Positions 1 through 5,427 of a stretch of DNA of 6,958 nt are shown here, in pieces (within the stretch, counting starts at the first letter, position 1; each line of letters opens with the position of its first letter). The stretch is from Hyphomicrobiales bacterium (GTDB lineage: Bacteria > Pseudomonadota > Alphaproteobacteria > Rhizobiales > Beijerinckiaceae): assembly GCA_028865375.1 (NCBI GenBank), contig JAGWKJ010000123.1:1-6958 (forward strand). The letters run 5' to 3'. Made by a program: the position numbers and the translations under genes. Under the pieces are notes generated by a model, which searched no databases, was not told the DNA's origin, and saw only the letters and a list, made by a program, of their open reading frames with translations.

Positions 1-2
1 AC

Positions 3-89
3 AAGGCGGTGCAGATCGTGCCGCTCGGCGCCAAGGACGCCGACATCGTCAACATGGCGACGCTGGCGGCCTTCAACGTGGGGGGGTGA
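3..89 (+). CDS. 3' end of an unidentified gene (partial)
   Basis: Only the last 28 codons and a TGA stop are present; the gene enters from the left edge. The peptide ends in MATLAAFNVGG and contains the stretch VPLGAKDADIVNMA. Every codon in this frame ends in G or C except the stop, as in the other genes here, which supports real coding. I do not recognise the family from so short a tail and assign no function. It is convergent with leuD, with only 10 bases between the two stop codons. The gene to the left is therefore not part of the leuD operon. Confidence 0.6.
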   Translation, partial: KAVQIVPLGAKDADIVNMATLAAFNVGG

Positions 90-91
90 GG

Positions 92-114
92 CGCCCCTCT
101 CACTCCCAGGGGCG
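92..114. terminator. Possible hairpin between convergent gene ends
   Basis: CGCCCCT at 92-98 and AGGGGCG at 108-114 form a perfect 7-bp GC-rich stem with a 9-base loop. It sits 3 bases past the upstream gene's stop and spans the leuD stop codon (100-102). Neither strand has a U-tract after the stem, so this is not a textbook intrinsic terminator. Its place at a convergent junction is the main reason to list it. Confidence 0.25.
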
Positions 115-705
115 GGACGCGGCGGCCTTGGCTTCGTAGGACGCGATCTCCGCCGAACGCGCCAGCGTCAGGCCCACGTCGTCGAGGCCCTCCAGCAGGC
201 AACGCTTGCGGAACGGCTCGATGTCGAAGCGCACCACGCCGCCGTCGGGGCCGCGGATCTCCTGCGCTTCGAGGTCCACCGTGAGCGTGGCGTTGGCGCC
301 GCGGTCGGCGTCGTCCATCAGCTTGGCGAGGTCCTCCTTCGAGACGACGACCGGGAGGATTCCGTTCTTGAAGCAATTGTTGAAGAAGATGTCGGCGAAG
401 CCGGTCGAGACCACGCAGCGCACGCCGAAGTCGAGCAGCGCCCATGGCGCGTGCTCGCGCGACGAGCCGCAGCCGAAATTGTCTTCCGCCACCAGGATGG
501 CGGCCTTGCGCCAGGCCGGCTGGTTGAGCACGAAATCGGGGTTTTCCGAGCCGTCCTCGCGGTAGCGCATCTCCGCGAACAGCCCCTTGCCGAGACCCGT
601 GCGCTTGATCGTCTTCAGGTATTGCTTGGGGATGATCATGTCGGTGTCGACGTTGGCGATGCGCAGCGGCGCGGCGACGCCGGTCAGGACCGTGAACTTC
701 TGCAT
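100..705 (-). CDS. leuD: 3-isopropylmalate dehydratase small subunit (LeuD)
   Basis: LeuD pairs with the Fe-S large subunit LeuC to isomerise 2-isopropylmalate to 3-isopropylmalate in cytosolic leucine biosynthesis. The 201-residue product has the usual family length. Visible hallmarks are NVDTDMIIPKQYL (residues 18-30), NFGCGSSREHAPWAL (76-90, the swivelling-domain loop near the active site) and the FADIFFNNCFKNGILP block (103-118). The frame stays open far upstream, but homology starts at MQKFTVL. A GAGGG lies 10 bases before that ATG, so I use this start and discard the arginine-rich extension. No leuC or leuB is adjacent in the window; the gene appears to be transcribed alone, divergent from rph. 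Identity is very secure; the large subunit must be encoded elsewhere. Confidence 0.96.
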   Translation of the reverse strand: MQKFTVLTGVAAPLRIANVDTDMIIPKQYLKTIKRTGLGKGLFAEMRYREDGSENPDFVLNQPAWRKAAILVAEDNFGCGSSREHAPWALLDFGVRCVVSTGFADIFFNNCFKNGILPVVVSKEDLAKLMDDADRGANATLTVDLEAQEIRGPDGGVVRFDIEPFRKRCLLEGLDDVGLTLARSAEIASYEAKAAASRPWE

Positions 706-764
706 GGCGGGCTTGCCCTCGGACGAAGGATTCCGGCCGGGCCGATAGCACGGCGGCCGCGCAC

Positions 765-793
765 TTGGCGAGCGCGGCGCGAGACGATAGAGC
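765..793 (+). promoter_or_regulatory. Candidate sigma-70-type promoter for rph
   Basis: TTGGCG at 765-770 and TAGAGC at 788-793 are separated by 17 bases, in the 121-base gap between leuD and rph. The -35 matches well and the -10 is weak, so this is a modest candidate. It would start transcription near 800 and leave a leader of roughly 27 bases carrying GGAGG. I see no CIRCE repeat, so there is no sign of HrcA control. No convincing leuD promoter was found on the other strand of this gap. Confidence 0.3.
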
Positions 794-826
794 GGGCCGC
801 CCCGACCGGGCCGGAGGATCGAACCC

Positions 827-1540
827 ATGCGCCCATCGGGACGCGCGGCCGACAGGATGCGCAACGTGACGCTCGAGCGCGGCGTCGCCCGCCACGCCGA
901 GGGCTCGTGCCTCGTCAAGTTCGGCGACACCCACGTGCTGTGCACCGCCTCGCTCGAGGACAAGCCGCCGCCGTGGCTGCGCGGCCAGGGCCGCGGCTGG
1001 GTCACCGCCGAATACGCCATGATCCCGCGCGCGACCTCCACCCGCACGCGGCGCGAATCCACCGCCGGCAAGCCGTCGGGCCGCACCCACGAGATCCAGC
1101 GCCTGATCGGCCGCTCGCTGCGCGCGGTGGTCGACCTGCCCAAGCTCGGCGAACGACAGATCACCATCGACTGCGACGTGCTGCAGGCCGACGGCGGCAC
1201 GCGCACGGCCTCGGTCACCGGCGCCTGGGTGGCGCTGCGCGACTGCCTCGCGTGGATGCGGCAGCGCTCGATCCTGAAAGATATGCCTTTGAAGGACCAC
1301 GTGGCGGCGGTCTCCTGCGGCATCGTGGGCGGCGAGGCCGCGCTCGACCTCGATTACGCCGAGGACTCGACCGCCGAGACCGACGCCAATTTCGTCGTCA
1401 CCGGATCGGGCGGCCTCGTGGAGGTGCAGGGCTCGGCCGAGGGCGCGCCCTTCAGCGAGGGGCAGCTGATCCGGATGCTGGAACTGGCGCGCGGCGGGAT
1501 CGCCGAGCTGGTGGCGCTTCAGAAGGCCTGCGCGGGCTGA
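827..1540 (+). CDS. rph: Ribonuclease PH
   Basis: RNase PH is a hexameric phosphorolytic 3'-5' exonuclease that trims the 3' ends of tRNA precursors and other RNAs in the cytosol. The 237-residue product is full length. It starts with the family motif MRPSGRA and carries GWVTAEYAMIPRAT (57-70). R86 in SGRTHEIQRLIGRSLRA and R126 in ADGGTRTAS are the phosphate-contacting arginines. The acidic block DLDYAEDSTAETD (174-186) holds the metal-binding aspartates. GGAGG at 813-817 sits 9 bases before the ATG. In many alphaproteobacteria rph lies beside hrcA and ahead of rdgB and hemW; here it stands between leuD and hprK, and its last 22 bases overlap hprK on the opposite strand. All key residues are present, so it should be active. 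Confidence 0.97.
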   Translation: MRPSGRAADRMRNVTLERGVARHAEGSCLVKFGDTHVLCTASLEDKPPPWLRGQGRGWVTAEYAMIPRATSTRTRRESTAGKPSGRTHEIQRLIGRSLRAVVDLPKLGERQITIDCDVLQADGGTRTASVTGAWVALRDCLAWMRQRSILKDMPLKDHVAAVSCGIVGGEAALDLDYAEDSTAETDANFVVTGSGGLVEVQGSAEGAPFSEGQLIRMLELARGGIAELVALQKACAG

Positions 1541-2001
1541 TCCCCGGCGCGCGCCCGCGCCAGCGCCGCCTCCACGAATTCCGCGTGGCCGGCGAGGTCG
1601 CCGCCCGCGCTCAGCGCGATGCACGGCAGCGCGACGCCGGCGATTCCCGCCGTCGTTTCGCCTTCGCCCGGCAGCCGTCGCGCCGACAAGGTCGCGGCAT
1701 CGACGAGATCGACGACGAGCCGCACGATTCCCGCCGGCGCGGCCTCCTCGCGCACGATCCCGACGCCGCGGCGCTCGACCAACCCCGCGTTGCCGGGATG
1801 GGGCGTCGCCACCAAGCGACCGCCCGCCGCCGTCGCGACGACGCGGTCGTCGCCGACGATGGCGCCATGGCCGCCCGTCGCGCGACGCCGCGCCACCAGG
1901 ACCAGCGCCAACCGCGTCTTGCCGGCGCCCGAAGGGCCGCGGATCAGCACGGCGTCTTCGCCCAGCAGCGCGACGGTCGCCTGGATCGCCGCGCCGCTCA
2001 C
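1519..2001 (-). CDS. hprK: Short-form HPr kinase/phosphorylase (HprK)
   Basis: HprK phosphorylates a serine of HPr, the phosphocarrier of the phosphotransferase system, and can reverse the reaction with phosphate. The 160-residue product lacks the N-terminal half of Gram-positive HprK (about 310 residues), as is normal for alphaproteobacteria. It shows the Walker A P-loop GPSGAGKT (22-29), an IVGDD acidic motif (48-52) and ERRGVGI (76-82), matching the family's E-I-R-G-x-G-I signature. The chosen start is GTG at 2001-1999, within the GTGA that also holds the chvG stop. It lacks a Shine-Dalgarno site, so it is probably translated by coupling to chvG. The open frame reading upstream through chvG is a GC artefact. 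In this class the enzyme belongs to the regulatory nitrogen-type PTS rather than sugar uptake. The genes for EIIA-Man and HPr that usually follow are not here. Confidence 0.9.
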   Translation of the reverse strand: MSGAAIQATVALLGEDAVLIRGPSGAGKTRLALVLVARRRATGGHGAIVGDDRVVATAAGGRLVATPHPGNAGLVERRGVGIVREEAAPAGIVRLVVDLVDAATLSARRLPGEGETTAGIAGVALPCIALSAGGDLAGHAEFVEAALARARAGDQPAQAF

Positions 2002-3788
2002 GCGGCGGCGGGCAGGCGGACGACGAAGCGCGCGCCCAAGGCCGCGCCGTCGGGGCCGTCGCGATTCTCGGCGCGGATCGTGCCGCGATGTGCTTCCGCG
2101 ATCTGGCGAGAGATCGAGAGGCCGAGGCCGGAGTTCTGGCCGAAGCCCTGGTTCGGGCGGTCGGTGTAGAAGCGCTCGAAGATGCGCTCGAACGCGTGGG
2201 CGGGGATGCCCGGCCCGTCGTCCTCGACGCGCAGCTCGATCTCCGGCGCGCCCTCGGCGCCGGGCTTGCGCGCGAGGAACACGCGGACCTCGGCGCCGGG
2301 CGCGGAAAACGAGCGCGCGTTCTCCAGCAGGTTGGCGACGACCTGCCCCAGCCGCGAATCGTGGCCGAGCACGATGAACGCGTCGCCGGCGCGCAGGCCC
2401 GGCTCGGGCGCGGGCGGCTCGACCACCAGCCGCGTCGTCACGCCGTCCTCGCGCGGGGCCGCGCGCGCCGAGGAGACCATGGCGTCGAGCAGCTTGGCGA
2501 GGTCGACCGGCTCGCGGTCGGCGCGCGACAGTTCTGCGTCGAGCCGCGAGGCGTCGGAAATGTCGCTGATGAGGCGGTCGAGCCGGCGCACGTCGTGCTG
2601 GATCACTTCGAGCAGGCGGTCGCGCGAGGCCGGCGCGGAGACGCGCGGCAGCGTCTCCACCGCGCTGCGCAAGGAGGTCAGCGGGTTCTTCAGCTCGTGC
2701 GAGACGTCGGCGGCGAAGCGCTCGATCGAGTCGAGCCGGCGGTAGAGCGCCTGCGTCATGTCGCGCAACGCGCCCGACAGGTGGCCGATCTCGTCGGAGC
2801 GGCCGGTGAAGTCGGGGATCTCGCGGCGCGCGCGGATGCCGCGGCGCACGTTCTCGGCCGCGTCGGCGAGTCGGCGCAGGGGCTCGGCGATCGTGCCGGC
2901 GAGCAGCAGCGACAGCAGCAGCATGACGCCGGCCATCACCAGGAAGACGCGGAACATCGCCGCCCGCTCGGCGGCCAGCACCGCGTCGATGTCGCCGCCG
3001 CGGGTGGAGAGCACGAGCGCGGCGTGGACGACGCGGTAGCGCTCGATGGGCACGCCGACCGAGACGATGGTCTCGCCGCGCGGGTTGGCGAACACGCGCG
3101 AGGTCGCCTCGCCGGCGAGCGCCGTGGCCGCCTCGGGCGGCGCCGCGCCGGTGTCCGGTCCCGCCGCGACCGGGGCCGCGCCGCCGTGCGCGAACAGGCC
3201 CGAGACCCAGCCCGTGAACCGCGCCCAGACGCCCGGCGCCGGCGCTCCGGGCATCAGCGGCAGGTCGAAGGCGACGATGTTGCCGCGCAGCGACAGCGCC
3301 TGCGTGTCGATGAGCGACGTGCCGTCGCGGTCGAACACCTGCGCGCGCACGCCGGTGGGTTGCACGAGACGGCGCAGCATCGGCCCGACCTGCTCGGGAT
3401 TGATCGAGAACGACAGCGCGTCGTCGGGCGCCTTGGCGGTCTGGCCGGGCGCGAGCCGCATCAGCTTTTCGGGATCGATCGTCAGCGTGTCGGTTTCCAC
3501 CGTGGCCGATGCGGCGATGGCCGCGGCGATGATCTCGCCCTGCGTGCTCAGGCTCTGCGTCCTGGCCTCGATCAGCCCCTCGCGGAACTGCGCGATCCAC
3601 ATGAAGCCGAGGAACAGCGCGACCAATCCGCCGAGGTTCAGCGTGACGATGCGCCGCGTGACCGAGGACGAAAACGCGCCCGACAGCGCGCGCCGCAACC
3701 GGCGCAGGCGCGCCCGCGCGCGCCATTCGCCCGCCGCATGGTGCGGTCTGGCCGCCGCGGCGGGCGGCGCATGGGCCTCGGCCGTCAT
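1998..3788 (-). CDS. chvG: ChvG/ExoS-type sensor histidine kinase
   Basis: This inner-membrane sensor autophosphorylates on histidine and passes the phosphate to ChvI. In related bacteria the pair responds to acid and envelope state and is restrained by periplasmic ExoR. The 596 residues, close to the family length, comprise: a basic cytosolic tail (1-44), membrane segment 1 (about 46-67), a periplasmic domain (about 68-275) with QSLSTQGEIIAAAIAASATV and TLTIDPEKLM, membrane segment 2 (about 276-300), HAMP (about 301-348), and the H-box DVSHELKNPL with His364. The ATPase domain has the N-box around NLLENA (486-491), DDGPGIP (523-529), the F-box at ERFYTD and NSGLGLSIS (552-560). All catalytic boxes are intact. 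GGAGG lies 10 bases before the ATG. It follows chvI by 25 bases and overlaps hprK in GTGA, so one operon is likely. An Ala/Gly/Pro-rich stretch at about residues 179-228 of the sensor loop looks unusual. Confidence 0.94.
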   Translation of the reverse strand: MTAEAHAPPAAAARPHHAAGEWRARARLRRLRRALSGAFSSSVTRRIVTLNLGGLVALFLGFMWIAQFREGLIEARTQSLSTQGEIIAAAIAASATVETDTLTIDPEKLMRLAPGQTAKAPDDALSFSINPEQVGPMLRRLVQPTGVRAQVFDRDGTSLIDTQALSLRGNIVAFDLPLMPGAPAPGVWARFTGWVSGLFAHGGAAPVAAGPDTGAAPPEAATALAGEATSRVFANPRGETIVSVGVPIERYRVVHAALVLSTRGGDIDAVLAAERAAMFRVFLVMAGVMLLLSLLLAGTIAEPLRRLADAAENVRRGIRARREIPDFTGRSDEIGHLSGALRDMTQALYRRLDSIERFAADVSHELKNPLTSLRSAVETLPRVSAPASRDRLLEVIQHDVRRLDRLISDISDASRLDAELSRADREPVDLAKLLDAMVSSARAAPREDGVTTRLVVEPPAPEPGLRAGDAFIVLGHDSRLGQVVANLLENARSFSAPGAEVRVFLARKPGAEGAPEIELRVEDDGPGIPAHAFERIFERFYTDRPNQGFGQNSGLGLSISRQIAEAHRGTIRAENRDGPDGAALGARFVVRLPAAA

Positions 3789-3813
3789 GGTCCCGGGTCC
3801 TCCGTCGTCCCTC

Positions 3814-4515
3814 TCAGGCCTCGCGGAAACGGTAGCCGACGCCGTAGAGGGTCTCGATCATCTCGAAGTCGTCGTCGACCGCCTTGAACTTCTTGCGCAG
3901 CCGCTTGATGTGGCTGTCGATGGTTCGGTCGTCGACGTAGACTTGGTCGTCGTAGGCGGCGTCCATCAGCGCGTTGCGGCTCTTCACCACGCCGGGTCGC
4001 GTGGCCAGCGCCTGCAGGATCAGGAACTCGGTCACGGTGAGCGTCACCGGCAGGTCCTTCCAAGTGCAGGCGTGGCGCTCCGGGTCCATCTTGAGCGCGC
4101 CGCGTTCGAGCGCCTTGGCCTCGGGCTCCTTCGCCTGGCCGGCGGCCTCCTTGGGCGCGGAGCGGCGCAGGATCGCCTTCACGCGCTCGACCAGCAGGCG
4201 CTGCGAGAACGGCTTGCGGATGAAGTCGTCGGCGCCCATCTTGAGGCCGAACAGTTCGTCGATTTCCTCGTCCTTGGAGGTGAGGAAAATCACCGGCATG
4301 TCGGACTTCTGCCGCAGCCGACGCAGCAGCTCCATGCCGTCCATGCGCGGCATCTTGATGTCGAAGATGGCGAGGTCGGGCTGGTTGGCCTTCAGGCCGT
4401 CGAGCGCGGCGGCGCCGTCGGTGTAGGTCTGGACGCGGTAGCCCTCGGCTTCCAGCGACAGGGAAACCGAAGTGAGGATGTTGCGGTCGTCGTCGACCAA
4501 GGCGATCGTCGGCAT
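3814..4515 (-). CDS. chvI: ChvI response regulator (OmpR family)
   Basis: ChvI is the DNA-binding partner of ChvG; in Rhizobiaceae and Brucella it controls exopolysaccharide, motility, acid response and virulence genes. The 233-residue product starts MPTIALVDDD, as family members do. The receiver domain (1 to about 118) has acidic D8-D10, phospho-acceptor D52 in FDIKMPRMDG, T79 and K101 in KPF. A charged linker rich in Lys, Glu and Ala (about 120-140) leads to a winged-helix domain. That domain includes LTVTEFLILQALATRPG, DDQVYVDDRTIDSHIKRLRKKF and ETLYGVGYRF near the C-terminus. The frame runs open far upstream, but homology and the family start place the ATG at 4515-4513. A GGAG is only 3 bases from it, so the initiation signal is not ideal. 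Two palindromic elements lie upstream of the gene. It is the first gene of the chvI-chvG-hprK operon. Confidence 0.95.
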   Translation of the reverse strand: MPTIALVDDDRNILTSVSLSLEAEGYRVQTYTDGAAALDGLKANQPDLAIFDIKMPRMDGMELLRRLRQKSDMPVIFLTSKDEEIDELFGLKMGADDFIRKPFSQRLLVERVKAILRRSAPKEAAGQAKEPEAKALERGALKMDPERHACTWKDLPVTLTVTEFLILQALATRPGVVKSRNALMDAAYDDQVYVDDRTIDSHIKRLRKKFKAVDDDFEMIETLYGVGYRFREA

Positions 4516-4545
4516 GGGCTCCGTTCCAAGGCGACCGGCGAGGCC

Positions 4546-4557
4546 GGCGTCGACGCC
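4546..4557. repeat. Perfect 12-bp palindrome in the chvI leader
   Basis: GGCGTCGACGCC reads the same on both strands and lies 31-42 bases upstream of the chvI start codon. In DNA of this GC content such a palindrome can arise by chance. Its position in the leader or promoter of a regulator gene makes an operator or mRNA hairpin possible. Nothing here identifies a binding protein. Confidence 0.4.
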
Positions 4558-4611
4558 ACGGATCGCCGCCGGGGGCGGCTGAAATGTGGCCGGGTCGCGT
4601 CCGAACGCGGC

Positions 4612-4653
4612 CGGATTTCCGCCGCTTCGTCGGCAAGGTCTAGCGGAAATCCG
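4612..4653. promoter_or_regulatory. Paired near-palindromic elements between chvI and the HugZ-like gene
   Basis: CGGATTTCCGC (4612-4622) and GCGGAAATCCG (4643-4653) are perfect 11-base inverted copies with 20 bases between them. Each arm is itself an imperfect dyad, CGGA-WW-TCCG, so the pair can also be read as two operator half-sites, CGGATTTCCG (4612-4621) and CGGAAATCCG (4644-4653). Their starts are 32 bases apart, about three helical turns. They are the most AT-containing, ordered part of the 216-base divergent intergenic region (4516-4731). This suggests a dimeric regulator binding cooperatively on one face of the helix; which regulator is unknown, though ChvI itself is one candidate. 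Confidence 0.5.
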
Positions 4654-4672
4654 CCGTCGGCGCCACTTCGGG

Positions 4673-4678
4673 CATACT
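4673..4678 (+). promoter_or_regulatory. Possible -10 element for the HugZ-like gene
   Basis: CATACT matches four of six positions of the -10 consensus and lies about 54 bases before the gene's ATG. No good -35 hexamer is found at the right distance. That position (about 4650-4655) is overlapped by the right arm of the inverted repeat at 4643-4653, as would be expected for a promoter under direct control of a protein bound there. The call is tentative. Confidence 0.3.
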
Positions 4679-4693
4679 GGTACCGACGGATCG

Positions 4694-4708
4694 GACGCCC
4701 TCGGCGTC
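4694..4708 (+). other. Small hairpin in the leader of the HugZ-like gene
   Basis: GACGCC (4694-4699), a 3-base loop and GGCGTC (4703-4708) form a 6-bp stem followed by TTT, about 24 bases before the start codon. It would lie within the first bases of the transcript if the CATACT element at 4673-4678 is used. It is too short and its T-run too weak to call a terminator or attenuator. Confidence 0.25.
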
Positions 4709-4731
4709 TTTCCGGACGAACGGACAAGCCT

Positions 4732-5427
4732 ATGAAAGCCACGCCCGCTTCCCGCCCCGATCCCCTCGCCGAGGCCCGCGCGCTGCTGCGGCGCGGGGGG
4801 CCGGCGACGCTGGCCACCCTCGACGGCCAAGGCGGGCCGTTCGCGACGTTGACCTCGTATTCGACCGCCCCCGACGGCGCGCCGATCCTGCTGCTCTCGA
4901 CGCTGTCCGCGCATACACGCCACCTGCTCGCCGATCCGCGCGCGGCGCTGCTGGTCGCGCCGCCGTCGCCGCGCGGCGATCCGTTGGACGCGGCGCGGCT
5001 TACGGTCTCGGGCCGGGTCGTCCGCGACGCGGCCGAGGCGACGCGGATCCGCCATCTCGCGCGCAACCCGAAGGCGCGGCTTTACGCCGGCTTCGGCGAC
5101 TTCGCCTTCTTCAGGCTCGAACCGGCGGGCGTGCACTTCAACGGCGGCTTCGGCCGTGCTGCGCCGCTCGCGTTGGCCGACGTCACGGGCCCGGCGGCGC
5201 CGGCTCTCGCCGCCGGCGAAGCGGACATCCTCGCCGAACTCGCGGCCGACCCGTCGCGCCTCGCCGCGCTCGCCGACGCACCCGGCGTCAAGGGCTGGAA
5301 GGCGATCGGCGTCGACGCCTTCGGGCTCGACCTGCTGCGCGGCCGGCAGCCCGCGCGCGTCGGTTTCGCCGCGCCCGCGACGACGCCCGAAGCTTGGGCG
5401 GCGGCGCTGGCCGCCATCCCGGCCTAG
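4732..5427 (+). CDS. HugZ-like protein: pyridoxamine 5'-phosphate oxidase fold plus degenerate DUF2470-type domain
   Basis: The 231-residue protein resembles the HugZ/heme-utilisation branch of the split-barrel flavin-binding superfamily. The N-terminal barrel (about 10-145) has TLATLDGQGGPFATL, DGAPILLLSTLSAHTRHL, LTVSGRV and LYAGFGDFAFFRLE, then HFNGGFGRAAPL, all typical of alphaproteobacterial members. The C-terminal part (about 163-230) aligns with DUF2470 through GWKAIGVDAFGLDLLRG. However, where the family has His-Met-Asn-x-Asp-His it reads ELAADP (169-174), so both histidines are gone. Heme degradation is therefore doubtful; a flavin- or other cofactor-dependent reductase, or a cofactor-binding protein, is possible. 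The ATG follows a GGAC-type weak ribosome site. It is divergent from chvI and overlaps the glycosylase gene by 4 bases at its end. The fold is fairly certain, the reaction is not. Confidence 0.82.
   Translation: MKATPASRPDPLAEARALLRRGGPATLATLDGQGGPFATLTSYSTAPDGAPILLLSTLSAHTRHLLADPRAALLVAPPSPRGDPLDAARLTVSGRVVRDAAEATRIRHLARNPKARLYAGFGDFAFFRLEPAGVHFNGGFGRAAPLALADVTGPAAPALAAGEADILAELAADPSRLAALADAPGVKGWKAIGVDAFGLDLLRGRQPARVGFAAPATTPEAWAAALAAIPA

Noticed and set aside
706..826. CIRCE or heat-shock operator upstream of rph
   Set aside because: The TTAGCACTC-N9-GAGTGCTAA element is not present in the gap, and no hrcA is adjacent.
451..2169. Long plus-strand frame of 572 residues
   Set aside because: It runs antisense to leuD, through rph in a different frame and antisense to hprK. 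Its composition is Arg-rich with no recognisable motif.
2002..3726. Open minus-strand frame upstream of hprK that would make it a 735-residue protein
   Set aside because: It overlaps chvG in another frame, is dominated by Arg, Ala and Gly, and shows no domain. Homology to HprK begins just after the GTG at 2001. This is a high-GC artefact.
2088..3887. Plus-strand frame of 599 residues antisense to chvG
   Set aside because: It is a mirror of the chvG codon pattern in GC-rich DNA and has no domain.
3046..4731. Open plus-strand frame extending the HugZ-like gene upstream through chvG and chvI
   Set aside because: It is the complement of two well-supported genes. The barrel domain starts shortly after the ATG at 4732, so the longer protein is not credible.
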